Source: Chitinophagales bacterium (GTDB lineage Bacteria > Bacteroidota > Bacteroidia > Chitinophagales > Saprospiraceae). From it: DNA of 64,000 nt. The stretch lies in NCBI GenBank assembly GCA_017303875.1, contig JAFLBP010000007.1, forward strand, positions 124,001 to 188,000, read 5' to 3'. How positions within the stretch are numbered: position 1 is the first letter of the stretch; the number at the start of each line of letters is the position of its first letter. Below are positions 50,977 to 60,400 of this stretch, one piece after another. The notes beneath the pieces were generated by a model. That model did not search any database, was not told where the DNA came from, and saw only the letters and a program-made list of their open reading frames with translations. A program made the position numbers and the translations under genes.

Positions 50977-53400
50977 ATGCAGTCCGTTAAAACCTTCTTG
51001 CGTTTGGTTCTGTCAGGGCTTTTTTTCCTGAGCGGCGCCATGCTGTACGCCCAGTCGCTTGTTATACGCGGCGCGGTGCGCGATGCAGAAAACAAACCCC
51101 TCGATTTTGCAACGCTTGTTGTTTTTAAATTGCCCGATACCAGTGTGTTGAAAATGGGTGAAATATACGACGGGCAATTTTTGATGCAGGTGCCTGGCCG
51201 CGGGCCATTGCTGCTGCGACTCAATGCATTGGGTTTTCGCGATACCAGTATCCGGATAGAAAAACAGGCAGCCGGGGTGGATACCATTCAGTTGCCCGAA
51301 ATTACGTTGACGCAAAGCTCCCTTTTGCTCAAAACCGTCACGGTGACACATTCGCCGCCCATTTTTGAGCAACGACCGGGCGGTATGGTTGTCAATGTAC
51401 TAAATAAAGGGATTTTTGAAGGGGAAAGCGCCATTGGCATACTTGAAAAGATACCCGGTATCGGCGTAGGGGCAAACGGCATCAGCCTGAAAGGTAAAGG
51501 ATACACAGCGGTATACTTAGACGGCGTACGACTTGAGGGCGCAATTATGAATTCAGTACTCAACTCCTTGCGCGCTTCCGATATTTTAAAAATAGAGATT
51601 ATCAATAATACCTCTGCTAAATACGACGCCAATGCCCAGGGGGGTATTGTGGAGATCACGACCCGCCGTAGCAGAGCGCCAGGCCTGAGTATTATGCTAG
51701 CCCTACACCTTTCCCAAAAACACTATTTCAATAATGTGCAATGGGGGCAAATGACCTATAACCGCTCCAGGTGGCATAGCTCCTTAGCCATTGGACGTTA
51801 TGATTTCAACGCATTTCAAACCTCAGATTACCAGCGGAAATACTTTGACGATAACGATAATAATTACTTGAATCTGGATCAAATAGTAGTGCAGAAAAAG
51901 GAAACCGAATGGTACAGCGCAAATGCCCGGATGCGGTATTACGCCACACCCAACCATCAGTTTGGAGCATCTTATCTCGTAAATACATATAAAGGAATTA
52001 ATACCTTCAACAACAATAACCGCGCAGTTGAACAAAGCGGCGCCACAACAGATATTGAAACATTGGTATCTGCAACCCCGGGTTCGTATTCGCATAATGC
52101 CGGTGTTCAGTACAATTACAGCTCCGATTCGGCAAGGCATAAACTTGATGTAACTTACAACCTGATGGCCTATAATTTTAATAACCCGCAAGGATATTCC
52201 GAAACGGTAAGTACGGCCCTTCAGCGCGATGTTTTTACCCGAAAGTCGGGTTCGGAAAATGCTATTTTACTCAGCACGGCTCAGATTAATTACGGATTTG
52301 AATCCAGGGATAAATTGTTCAAATTAGACGCCGGCGCCAAACTAAACCACAATACAACGGATAACAATCAGGATTTTTCAACATTCCTGAATGAAACCTG
52401 GCGGGCCGACTCCTCGCGGATCAATCATTCCCGCTATTCCGAACAAATCAGCGCTGCTTTTTTACAATTGAAATATACGGTGAAAAAATTCACCTTCGGC
52501 TCCGGCCTGCGGGCCGAACATACCATCGGTAAGGGGTATTCGGTGCTGAAGGATCAGTATTTTATAGATAACCGTTATCTCAATTTTTTCCCTTCTGCCA
52601 GAGTGGAATATACCCTCAATAAAACCATTTCGCTGGGTATGAGTTATTCGCGGACCATCCGGCGACCAAGTCTGCAAGACCTCGATCCTTTCCTGCTGTA
52701 CATTGACTCCTTGTCGTATTCACAAGGTAATGTAGCCCTGATTCCTGAAAAAAAACACAGCGTAGAGCTGAGTATGGCTTTTCAGGGCATGTCGGGCCTT
52801 AGCTTGGAATACGGCGTAACCGATGCACCTTTTGATGCTTACGTCAGGCCATACGAAAGTGGCAGCAATGTATCCGTGCTGACCAGCAAAAATTACGTCC
52901 GGCTGAAGTATTACAGTGCCATGATCAATGCGCCGGTACCGGTCAGCCCGCGCTGCACCATCGCTACCTTTGCCGGACTTACGCACAATAGTTACATTAT
53001 TGGCGACGGGCAGCCGGATGTTGAAGGAACGATGTATTTTGTAGGGCAGTGGATGGAATATAAGTTTAAACGCCCTAAAATGAGTATTGAGGCCAACTGG
53101 AACTACACTTCATCAGGAGTCAACGGAATTTTTGCCTTCAAACCAATATACGGGCTTGACCTTGTTTTTAAAAAGAAGTTTCTGGATGATAAATTAAATG
53201 TACTCCTGAAGTTGAATGACATTTTTTACACGCAGGTATATCGGGTCAGTGCCAACCTGAATAACCTGGCGATACAAGGGCTTGAAAGAAATGATACCCG
53301 GCGTTTGATGCTCTCGGTGGAGTATACCTTTGGCACGGTCGTCAAACCCAAAGACGCCACTGTAAACGGGGAGGAACGCAAGCGGATCAAGGATCAATAA
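50977..53400 (+). CDS. TonB-receptor-like outer membrane protein (OMP beta-barrel family)
   Basis: 807 residues from ATG 50977, five bases after the radical SAM stop codon; the longer frame to 50938 is overlap. Signal peptide ends ...GAMLYAQ. N-terminal carboxypeptidase-regulatory-like domain (about 22-100, GAVRDAENKPLDFATLVVFK). Plug-like region about 130-225 (GILEKIPGIGVGANGISLKG, then ASDILKIEIINNTSAKYDAN). The remainder is a beta-barrel with alternating aromatic strands (RMRYYATPNHQFGASYLV). The domain set matches the OMP_b-brl_3 family of Bacteroidota. As the last gene in the operon it may handle uptake or release of the product; no dedicated pump is encoded in the window. Confidence 0.83.
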   Translation: MQSVKTFLRLVLSGLFFLSGAMLYAQSLVIRGAVRDAENKPLDFATLVVFKLPDTSVLKMGEIYDGQFLMQVPGRGPLLLRLNALGFRDTSIRIEKQAAGVDTIQLPEITLTQSSLLLKTVTVTHSPPIFEQRPGGMVVNVLNKGIFEGESAIGILEKIPGIGVGANGISLKGKGYTAVYLDGVRLEGAIMNSVLNSLRASDILKIEIINNTSAKYDANAQGGIVEITTRRSRAPGLSIMLALHLSQKHYFNNVQWGQMTYNRSRWHSSLAIGRYDFNAFQTSDYQRKYFDDNDNNYLNLDQIVVQKKETEWYSANARMRYYATPNHQFGASYLVNTYKGINTFNNNNRAVEQSGATTDIETLVSATPGSYSHNAGVQYNYSSDSARHKLDVTYNLMAYNFNNPQGYSETVSTALQRDVFTRKSGSENAILLSTAQINYGFESRDKLFKLDAGAKLNHNTTDNNQDFSTFLNETWRADSSRINHSRYSEQISAAFLQLKYTVKKFTFGSGLRAEHTIGKGYSVLKDQYFIDNRYLNFFPSARVEYTLNKTISLGMSYSRTIRRPSLQDLDPFLLYIDSLSYSQGNVALIPEKKHSVELSMAFQGMSGLSLEYGVTDAPFDAYVRPYESGSNVSVLTSKNYVRLKYYSAMINAPVPVSPRCTIATFAGLTHNSYIIGDGQPDVEGTMYFVGQWMEYKFKRPKMSIEANWNYTSSGVNGIFAFKPIYGLDLVFKKKFLDDKLNVLLKLNDIFYTQVYRVSANLNNLAIQGLERNDTRRLMLSVEYTFGTVVKPKDATVNGEERKRIKDQ

Positions 53401-53426
53401 GGCGGTAGTTTTTTTGAAACCATCAG

Positions 53427-53467
53427 ATTTACCCGGGTGCGCGCACCTGCTTTGCGCCCGGGTAAAT
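53427..53467 (+). terminator. Hairpin after the RiPP-like operon
   Basis: Perfect 11-bp stem ATTTACCCGGG (53427-53437) with CCCGGGTAAAT (53457-53467), with inner GCGC pairing. It lies 27 bases after the outer membrane gene stop and 100 bases before glgA. No U-run follows on this strand, so it may be a weak terminator or mRNA stabiliser. Confidence 0.55.
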
Positions 53468-53569
53468 TCCGTTCCGGCTGGCCGATTAAAAAAAATCCGC
53501 ATAAACATTTGTTCCTATCGCATTTAGGCGTATTTATGTGCTTCAAATATCCTTTAGCACATTTCGCCC

Positions 53570-55225
53570 ATGATTCAGGTACTTCATATTTCTGCCGAAT
53601 GCTATCCGGCCGCCAAGACAGGCGGACTGGGCGATGTCGTCGGCTCTTTGCCTAAATATCAATGCGCAGCGGGCATTCTTTCCGCAGCCATTATTCCCAA
53701 ATATTCCCTGAAATGGATCAATAATCAGAACTGGATTACGGTTTTTCAGGGAGAAGTGTGGGTCAACTGGAGCCGCCGCCGCTTCAGTGTGCAGCAACAG
53801 GCAAACAATACCCTCGGATACCCGCTTTTTGTAGTGGATATTCCCGGCCTTTTTGACCGACCCGGCATTTACAATGAACCCGATGGCCGACCCTATGGCG
53901 ATGAAGTAGAGCGCTATATCACTTTTCAACAATGCGTGCTGGAATGGCTCATGTCTTTCCCCTGGCACGACCGGCCCCGCATCCTGCACTGTCACGATCA
54001 CCACTCCGGCCTGATTCCCTGGATGCTCAAATACTGCCCGCAATACCAGCAACTGGCTCCTATTCCTACCGTTTTTACCATACACAACGGCCAATATCAG
54101 GGCGCATTCAGTTGGCGTAGTGGCGACTTGTTGCCGCCCTATGAAGCCTCCGCAAGGGGATTGGTCGACTGGAACGGAACTATCAACCCCATGGCTTCGG
54201 CTGTGCGATGTGCCTGGGCAGTGACTACGGTTTCGGAGTCCTACCTGTATGAACTACACCAAAGCAGCATGGGGCTGGAGTCGCTTTTTCATCAGGAATG
54301 GCGCAAACAATACGGTATTATTAATGGTATTGATGCGCAGGTATGGGATCCGGCGACCGACAGTGCCATTCAGCATCGTCTGGAAGGCGGAGATATTACA
54401 CAGTTCAAAGCGCGGAATAAAAAAGCGTTGTGCGAATGGTTCAATTTGCCGACGGACCTGCCGGTGATCAGTTTTATCGGACGTATGGTAGGGGAGAAGG
54501 GCTCGGATTTGTTGCCAGATGCCTTCAGGAATTACCTTAATGCTGGCGGGAAGGCTTCCTTTCTGGTGTTGGGGACGGGTGAAGCCTGGACGCAAAATCA
54601 GTTTCGCCGTTTGGCCTGGGAGTATCCCAATCGGGTAGCGGCCGTGATTGACTACAATGAAGCGCTGGCCCACCAGATTTACGCCGGCTCTGATTTTCTG
54701 ATTATGCCCTCCCGCGTAGAGCCTTGCGGCCTCAACCAGATGTATTCCATGCGCTATGGCACCATTCCGATTGTGCGTTCGGTTGGTGGCCTGAAAGATA
54801 CCGTTCCGGATATTGCCTCGCCTGATGGCAGTGGTCGGGGTGTTCGCTTTGACCATTTTTCCTTAGATGATATTGGCTACGCCATTCACCGCGCCGCCTC
54901 GATGTGGCATAATGACCCGCAAACCCTGCGCTGGCTGCGCGAGCGCGTGATGGCTATTGATTTCTCCTGGGAAGGCGTGGTGGAGCGTTATTTTAATGTG
55001 TACCGCAGATGTGGCGCCCATATTGCCGCAGCAGCACCGCAAACGGTGGCGGAAGTCGTGCCGGAATTGCGGGTTGAAAGTCCTGCGGCGCTGCCCGAGC
55101 CGGAGGCAAAACCGATCAAGCCGGCGGCCAAAGCGGGCCGGAAAAAATCACCTGAAGCAGCCTCTCCGGAAGCGCCTGCGCCTGAAAAAGTGCAGCGAAA
55201 AACGAAAAAAACAACAAAATCATAA
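53570..55225 (+). CDS. glgA: Glycogen synthase
   Basis: 551 residues. The signature HISAECYPAAKTGGLGDVVG (residues about 6-25) holds the KTGGLGDV ADP-glucose binding block. Later SFIGRMVGEKGSDLLPD and MPSRVEPCGLNQMYSMRYGT are GT5 family motifs. It extends alpha-1,4-glucan from ADP-glucose in the cytosol. After the catalytic core (about 480) there is an extra Lys/Ala/Pro-rich tail to 551 (EPEAKPIKPAAKAGRKKS), not part of the usual family. The glgC gene follows after 21 bases, so the two form an operon for glycogen synthesis. Confidence 0.93.
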   Translation: MIQVLHISAECYPAAKTGGLGDVVGSLPKYQCAAGILSAAIIPKYSLKWINNQNWITVFQGEVWVNWSRRRFSVQQQANNTLGYPLFVVDIPGLFDRPGIYNEPDGRPYGDEVERYITFQQCVLEWLMSFPWHDRPRILHCHDHHSGLIPWMLKYCPQYQQLAPIPTVFTIHNGQYQGAFSWRSGDLLPPYEASARGLVDWNGTINPMASAVRCAWAVTTVSESYLYELHQSSMGLESLFHQEWRKQYGIINGIDAQVWDPATDSAIQHRLEGGDITQFKARNKKALCEWFNLPTDLPVISFIGRMVGEKGSDLLPDAFRNYLNAGGKASFLVLGTGEAWTQNQFRRLAWEYPNRVAAVIDYNEALAHQIYAGSDFLIMPSRVEPCGLNQMYSMRYGTIPIVRSVGGLKDTVPDIASPDGSGRGVRFDHFSLDDIGYAIHRAASMWHNDPQTLRWLRERVMAIDFSWEGVVERYFNVYRRCGAHIAAAAPQTVAEVVPELRVESPAALPEPEAKPIKPAAKAGRKKSPEAASPEAPAPEKVQRKTKKTTKS

Positions 55226-55246
55226 GCAGATAAACGTACCCTTTCT

Positions 55247-56518
55247 ATGATAAAAATGATATGCCTCATTCTGGGCGGCGGCGCCGGTTCGCGCTTGTAC
55301 CCCCTGACGGAAAAACGCTCCAAACCAGCCGTGCCGATCGGCGGTAAATATCGATTGATCGACATTCCCATTTCCAACTGTATACATTCGGGTGTCAAGC
55401 GTATGTATGTACTCACCCAGTACAATTCTGCTTCGCTCAATGCCCATATCAAGAATTCGTACAACTTCGATCATTTTACCAAAGGCTTTGTAGACATTCT
55501 CGCTGCCGAGCAGACGCCGGGTAATAAAGACTGGTTCCAGGGGACGGCCGATGCCGTACGCCAAAGCCGCCAGCACTATGAGCGTCAGGATTTTGACTAC
55601 ATCCTCATCCTTTCCGGCGATCAGCTGTATCAAATGGATTTTGAGGCTATGGCCAAATTCCACGTTGAAAAAGGCGCCGACCTGACCATTGCCTGTCAGC
55701 CCGTTGATGCCCGCGATGCCACCGGTTTTGGTATTATGAAAGTGGATGAGCAGGGGCGCATCCCGCGTTTTATTGAAAAACCCAATGCTGATCTTTTGCC
55801 GAACTGGACGAGTGAGGTGAGCGCGGCCAACAAAAAGCGCGGTCGCCACTATTTGGCCAGCATGGGGATTTACATCTTTAACCGCAAGGCCCTCAGCGAT
55901 TTGTTCGACAACAATCCGGACTTTACGGACTTCGGTAAAGATTTCATTCCGGCGGCGATCAATTCAGGCATGAAGGTGGCGGGCTATCAGTACGAGGGAT
56001 ACTGGACCGATATTGGTACCATTCGTTCCTTTTTTGAAGCCAATATTGAACTGACCGATCATATTCCGTCGTTCAACCTGTTCGATAATCGTTATCCGGT
56101 CTATACGCGCGGCCGTATGTTGCCGCCGGCAAAATTTTATGGAGGAACGCAGGTCAACCGTGCGCTGATTGCAGAAGGTTCCATCATTCACGCGCGTATG
56201 ATCGACACGTCTATTGTAGGTATTCGCTCGCGGATTGGTGAAAACACTGTAATCAAGGATGCCATCGTTATGGGTAATGATTCTTATCAGACCTTGCAGG
56301 AAATTGCCACCAATCCGGACATTGCGCCCATGGGAATCGGGCATTATTGCCATATTGAGCACGCCATTCTGGATAAAGATTGCCGCATTGGAAATAATGT
56401 GGTCATCAAAGGCGGCGATCATCTGCCCGATATGGAAACCGACACTGTGGTGATTCGGGATGGTATTGTGGTGGTGAAAAAAGGCGCTTATATTCCGGAA
56501 GGTACGCGCATCATGTAG
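55247..56518 (+). CDS. glgC: Glucose-1-phosphate adenylyltransferase
   Basis: 423 residues. The nucleotidyltransferase start CLILGGGAGSRLYPLTEKRS and KPAVPIGGKYRLIDIPISNC give the GGGxGxRL and PAVPxGG motifs. It makes ADP-glucose from ATP and glucose-1-phosphate, the substrate of glgA. The C-terminal half has the left-handed beta-helix with the usual regulatory region. The stop TAG at 56516-56518 enters a hairpin. Function is firm from motifs and pairing with glgA. Confidence 0.95.
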   Translation: MIKMICLILGGGAGSRLYPLTEKRSKPAVPIGGKYRLIDIPISNCIHSGVKRMYVLTQYNSASLNAHIKNSYNFDHFTKGFVDILAAEQTPGNKDWFQGTADAVRQSRQHYERQDFDYILILSGDQLYQMDFEAMAKFHVEKGADLTIACQPVDARDATGFGIMKVDEQGRIPRFIEKPNADLLPNWTSEVSAANKKRGRHYLASMGIYIFNRKALSDLFDNNPDFTDFGKDFIPAAINSGMKVAGYQYEGYWTDIGTIRSFFEANIELTDHIPSFNLFDNRYPVYTRGRMLPPAKFYGGTQVNRALIAEGSIIHARMIDTSIVGIRSRIGENTVIKDAIVMGNDSYQTLQEIATNPDIAPMGIGHYCHIEHAILDKDCRIGNNVVIKGGDHLPDMETDTVVIRDGIVVVKKGAYIPEGTRIM

Positions 56519-56624
56519 TGCGAAGCTCTGCTTCGCACCCGTACAGCGAAGCGCTGCTTCGCACCTGTCAGGACTTCGAAGTACGGCCGCCCTGCAAGAT
56601 GCGCTTGCAGGGCGGCCGTACTTC
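56518..56624 (+). repeat. Cluster of three hairpins (REP-like) after glgC
   Basis: Hairpin 1: GTGCGAAGC (56518-56526) / GCTTCGCAC (56530-56538). Hairpin 2: GCGAAGC (56546-56552) / GCTTCGC (56556-56562). Hairpin 3: 21-bp perfect arms 56578-56598 / 56604-56624, starting GAAGTACGGCCGCCC. The first two share GCGAAGC-x3-GCTTCGC. The third may also terminate glgC transcripts. Confidence 0.85.
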
Positions 56625-56680
56625 CGGTGTGAAGCGTACTGGTGGCAACCATACTCCTCAATTCAAGGGTATTCCTGCCG

Positions 56681-56770
56681 GGCAGTGGCGGGTTCATTAT
56701 CCTGAGCGATGGCTCAGAGGAGGAGTTATCGGCGGCGTATAAGGAAGTGTTTTTGGAGTATTTCAGGTAA
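56681..56770 (+). pseudogene. Remnant of a LytTR-type DNA-binding domain C-terminus
   Basis: The frame reads GSGGFIILSDGSEEELSAAY then KEVFLEYFR and a stop, which resembles the last 30 residues of LytTR response regulators (GGxxxLSDG-x-x-x-x-LS-x-x-Y-K-E-x-F-L). Upstream in the same frame the match fades before the hairpin cluster. No start codon or other domain is present. Treated as a decayed or inserted fragment; similarity judged by eye only. Confidence 0.4.
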
Positions 56771-57469
56771 AGTGCTCAGATTGTTGTCTTTTTATTTATT
56801 GCTACATGTTTTTACTACATACTACATAAAAATGTAGTAAAATGTAGTAAAATGTAGTAGATATAATTTGGTGTACTTACCTTTGCTGCCGAGTACATAT
56901 GTAAGAAAGTTTCCAACAGTGGTTTTTTCTTGTTTATGTATTGTTTTCTTGGGTATTGCGGGGTTTCAACAGGATAAGCCGTTAATGTCCAGTTTTAATC
57001 CTTTAATCCGGTAAGGGAAGACCTAAGGCCTCTGAACAGACAGTTACGACATAGTCTATTCCTTCCTCCGTGTCCGTTTGCCTGTACTTGGCAGTGCTAA
57101 ATATCTGCGGACATCTTCTTTTTCAAGCTTAATCATGTTGTCGGGTACCGAAGTACCGGGCACTCGGATTTGGGAACAAATCATTCAGGTGCTTTCCGGA
57201 AGGAAAGTATATTGAATGGTTTTGGAGTATTTCGCTCCATCATGGTTTCTGTTTTGCGTATGCGAAATGGCCTTGTGTTTTATTACCCAAATTTCATCCT
57301 CTTTGCCGATTTATTGACCTGATATTCATGGTGATGGATGTCGGGCTTGTGTTCTATTTTCCAATTCAAACTCCAAAGTATTCAGTGAAAACACTTCGGG
57401 CAATCCGTGTGCTGTCGAAGCAGAGTACAGCAAACGAATGACTCTACATCACTTGTTAAATTTTTCTCA
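56771..57469. other. 699-bp gene-free region before the giant adhesin
   Basis: No convincing gene is seen; the longest ATG frame (34 codons near 57221) has no family likeness. It includes the ATGTAGTAAA direct repeats near 56831 and a TACCTTTG -7-like element near 56880 for the downstream gene, but no clear -33. Confidence 0.5.
56810..56861 (+). repeat. Iteron-like 10-bp direct repeats and inverted repeat
   Basis: AATGTAGTAA-type units recur at a 10-base period from 56831 to about 56860 (three copies). TTTTACTACAT (56810-56820) and ATGTAGTAAAA (56832-56842) form an inverted pair. They lie upstream of the adhesin at 57470 and may bind a regulator. An origin role is unlikely here. Confidence 0.6.
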
Positions 57470-60400
57470 ATGAAAAGTACATTACAATCTGTCTGGCAAA
57501 AGACCCCTTCATTGGCAAGGTACTGTCTGAAGCCATTATTCGTTATCCCGGGCTTGTTGTTGTTTGGTGGCAACATCGCATATGGGCAGGTTTCTGGTAT
57601 GGTTTTTCAGGATTTTAATGCTGATGGAGTGCGTCAGAGCGGAAGTTCGTATTTTGAACCTGGCCAAAGCGGGATTGTCGTGGTTGCCTACAATACGGCT
57701 GGAGCTACCTTGCCGGTAACGTATACAGGAGGCGGAAGCGCTACCAATAGCACCGGAGAATACTCCGTGCCATCTGCGACTATCGGGCAGGTGCGTTTGG
57801 AGTTTGTACTTCCGGATGGTTTTACCTATGCCTCTAATGGCGTCAGTGGCGGCACAACAGTGTTGTTTCCGACAAGTGGGACTCAAAATCTGGCGGTAAA
57901 CTATCCAAAGCGTTACTGTCAGAATAGCCCGGATCTGGTTACCCCGTGTTTTGTTAATGGCCGACCGGCAATCTCGTCTGCCAATGATGATGTTATTGTG
58001 CGGTATCCATACTCCGCATCGGGTACAACTCATGCGGTGAATAATACGTATTTGGCTCAGGCTGCTGAAACAGGTGCTACTTGGGGCATTGCCTATGATC
58101 GGACTACACAGTATATCTATACGTCGGCATTTCTGAAGCGACATGTAGGCTTAAGGGATAATGATGCTGACGGAAAAGAAGATCTTGGCGCTATCTACAG
58201 GCTTAGCACGAGTGGATCACCGGTATTTTGGCTTGATCTTGCGACGCTTGGCGTAGATGTCGGGCTCTCTGTCATGCCAACCATTGCCGCGCGTGGCTTG
58301 CCAAACAACAACCTTCAGGAGTCTAACGATCCGGATGTATTTGCTTTGGTTGGAAAAGTAGGCTTAGGCGATATTGATATTTCGGATGACGGGAAAACCT
58401 TATTTGTCGTAAACCTTTACGATAAAAAAGTATATACTATTGATATTGCTACCAAATTGCTTGTTGGCAGTGGTGTAGCGATACCAAATACTTGTACTGG
58501 TGGGCAGGTACGTCCTTTTGGATTATCTTACCATAAAGGAAAATTATATGTTGGTACCATTTGTGATGCCCTGACATCACAGTCAACGGCAGATTTGAGC
58601 GCCACAATTTATCGGCTCGATGGCGGCACCTTCACCAGTGTGCTCACGTATCCGCTCAATTATGTAAAAGGGGCAGCTGATCGGACTACACAGTATATCT
58701 ATACGTCGGCATTTCTGAAGCGACATGTAGGCTTAAGGGATAATGATGCTGACGGAAAAGAAGATCTTGGCGCTATCTACAGGCTTAGCACGAGTGGATC
58801 ACCGGTATTTTGGCTTGATCTTGCGACGCTTGGCGTAGATGTCGGGCTCTCTGTCATGCCAACCATTGCCGCGCGTGGCTTGCCAAACAACAACCTTCAG
58901 GAGTCTAACGATCCGGATGTATTTGCTTTGGTTGGAAAAGTAGGCTTAGGCGATATTGATATTTCGGATGACGGGAAAACCTTATTTGTCGTAAACCTTT
59001 ACGATAAAAAAGTATATACTATTGATATTGCTACCAAATTGCTTGTTGGCAGTGGTGTAGCGATACCAAATACTTGTACTGGTGGGCAGGTACGTCCTTT
59101 TGGATTATCTTACCATAAAGGAAAATTATATGTTGGTACCATTTGTGATGCCCTGACATCACAGTCAACGGCAGATTTGAGCGCCACAATTTATCGGCTC
59201 GATGGCGGCACCTTCACCAGTGTGCTCACGTATCCGCTCAATTATGTAAAAGGGGCAGCCTTTAATGACGGAACCAACAAGTATGGTACACAATGGAATC
59301 CGTGGAGGGATGTGTTCTATCCTATGACTGGCTTCAATTTTAATGGTCAAAACAACCCTTGTTTACCGCAGCCAATGTTGGTGAATATTGAGTTTGATGT
59401 GAATGACGATATGATTATGGTGTTCAACGACCGGCTTGGTCACCAAACGGGAACGTTGAACTGGGGAACAAATCCGGCAGATAATGCCAACTACTACAGT
59501 AGTGTTTCCGGTGGCGACCTGCTTCGTGCGTCGTGGAATGGCACTACTTATACCTTGGAAAATAATGGTACGGTTGGTGGGCTAACCGGAGCTTCCAACA
59601 GTGAAGGCCCTGGTGGTGGTGAATTCTACTGGCATGACAGATCTCTCAATGGAGGTTCCTTTTTCTATCATGAAGATAATGTAGCCGGAGGAGGTACTAT
59701 CCTTGCCGGAACAAGAGAGTTCTCCGTGCATGTTGCTGACCCGATTAATGCATGGTCTGCCGGTACATTCTGGTTGAGCAATACTAATGGACAGCGGACG
59801 GACAGTTATGAGGTTTACCCTGAAACCTATAATGTATTGTTGTTTGGCAAGGCAAATGGTTTGGGAGACCTTGAACTCTTGTGCAATAGCGCGCCTTTGG
59901 AAATTGGCAACCGGGTCTGGGCCGATACCGATAATGACGGTGTACAAGATCCGGGCGAGGCTGGAATTTCTGGTGTTGAAGTCACTTTGTGGAAAGAAAG
60001 TACACCTGGTAATTACACCCAGGTTGCCACAGTAACGACCGACGCAAACGGACGCTACTATTTCAGCAATGCCACTGGTACGTCCACAATGGGAATTACT
60101 TATGACCCGGATGTGCAACCCAATATGAATTATCAGTTGCGTTTCCCGACAACGAGCGGCGCACTGAGTATCAGCAGCAAGGTGAATATGGGTGGAGGGG
60201 ATCCATATGCGGATGCGCGTGATACAGATGCTTCGGCGGCAGGGATTATTTCCTTCTCGACAGCAAATTTAGGCGAGAATAACCATACTTATGATGTGGC
60301 TTATGCTGCCTGCACTGCCCCAACCCTCACTACCATCATCACCCATCCGGGCTGTTCTCCGGCCAACAATGGGGCCATTAATCTCAGCCTTACAGGCGGC

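Noticed and set aside
56518..56742. 74-codon plus-strand frame over the hairpins
   Set aside because: Runs through hairpins and has no family likeness; the LytTR-like fragment is in another frame.
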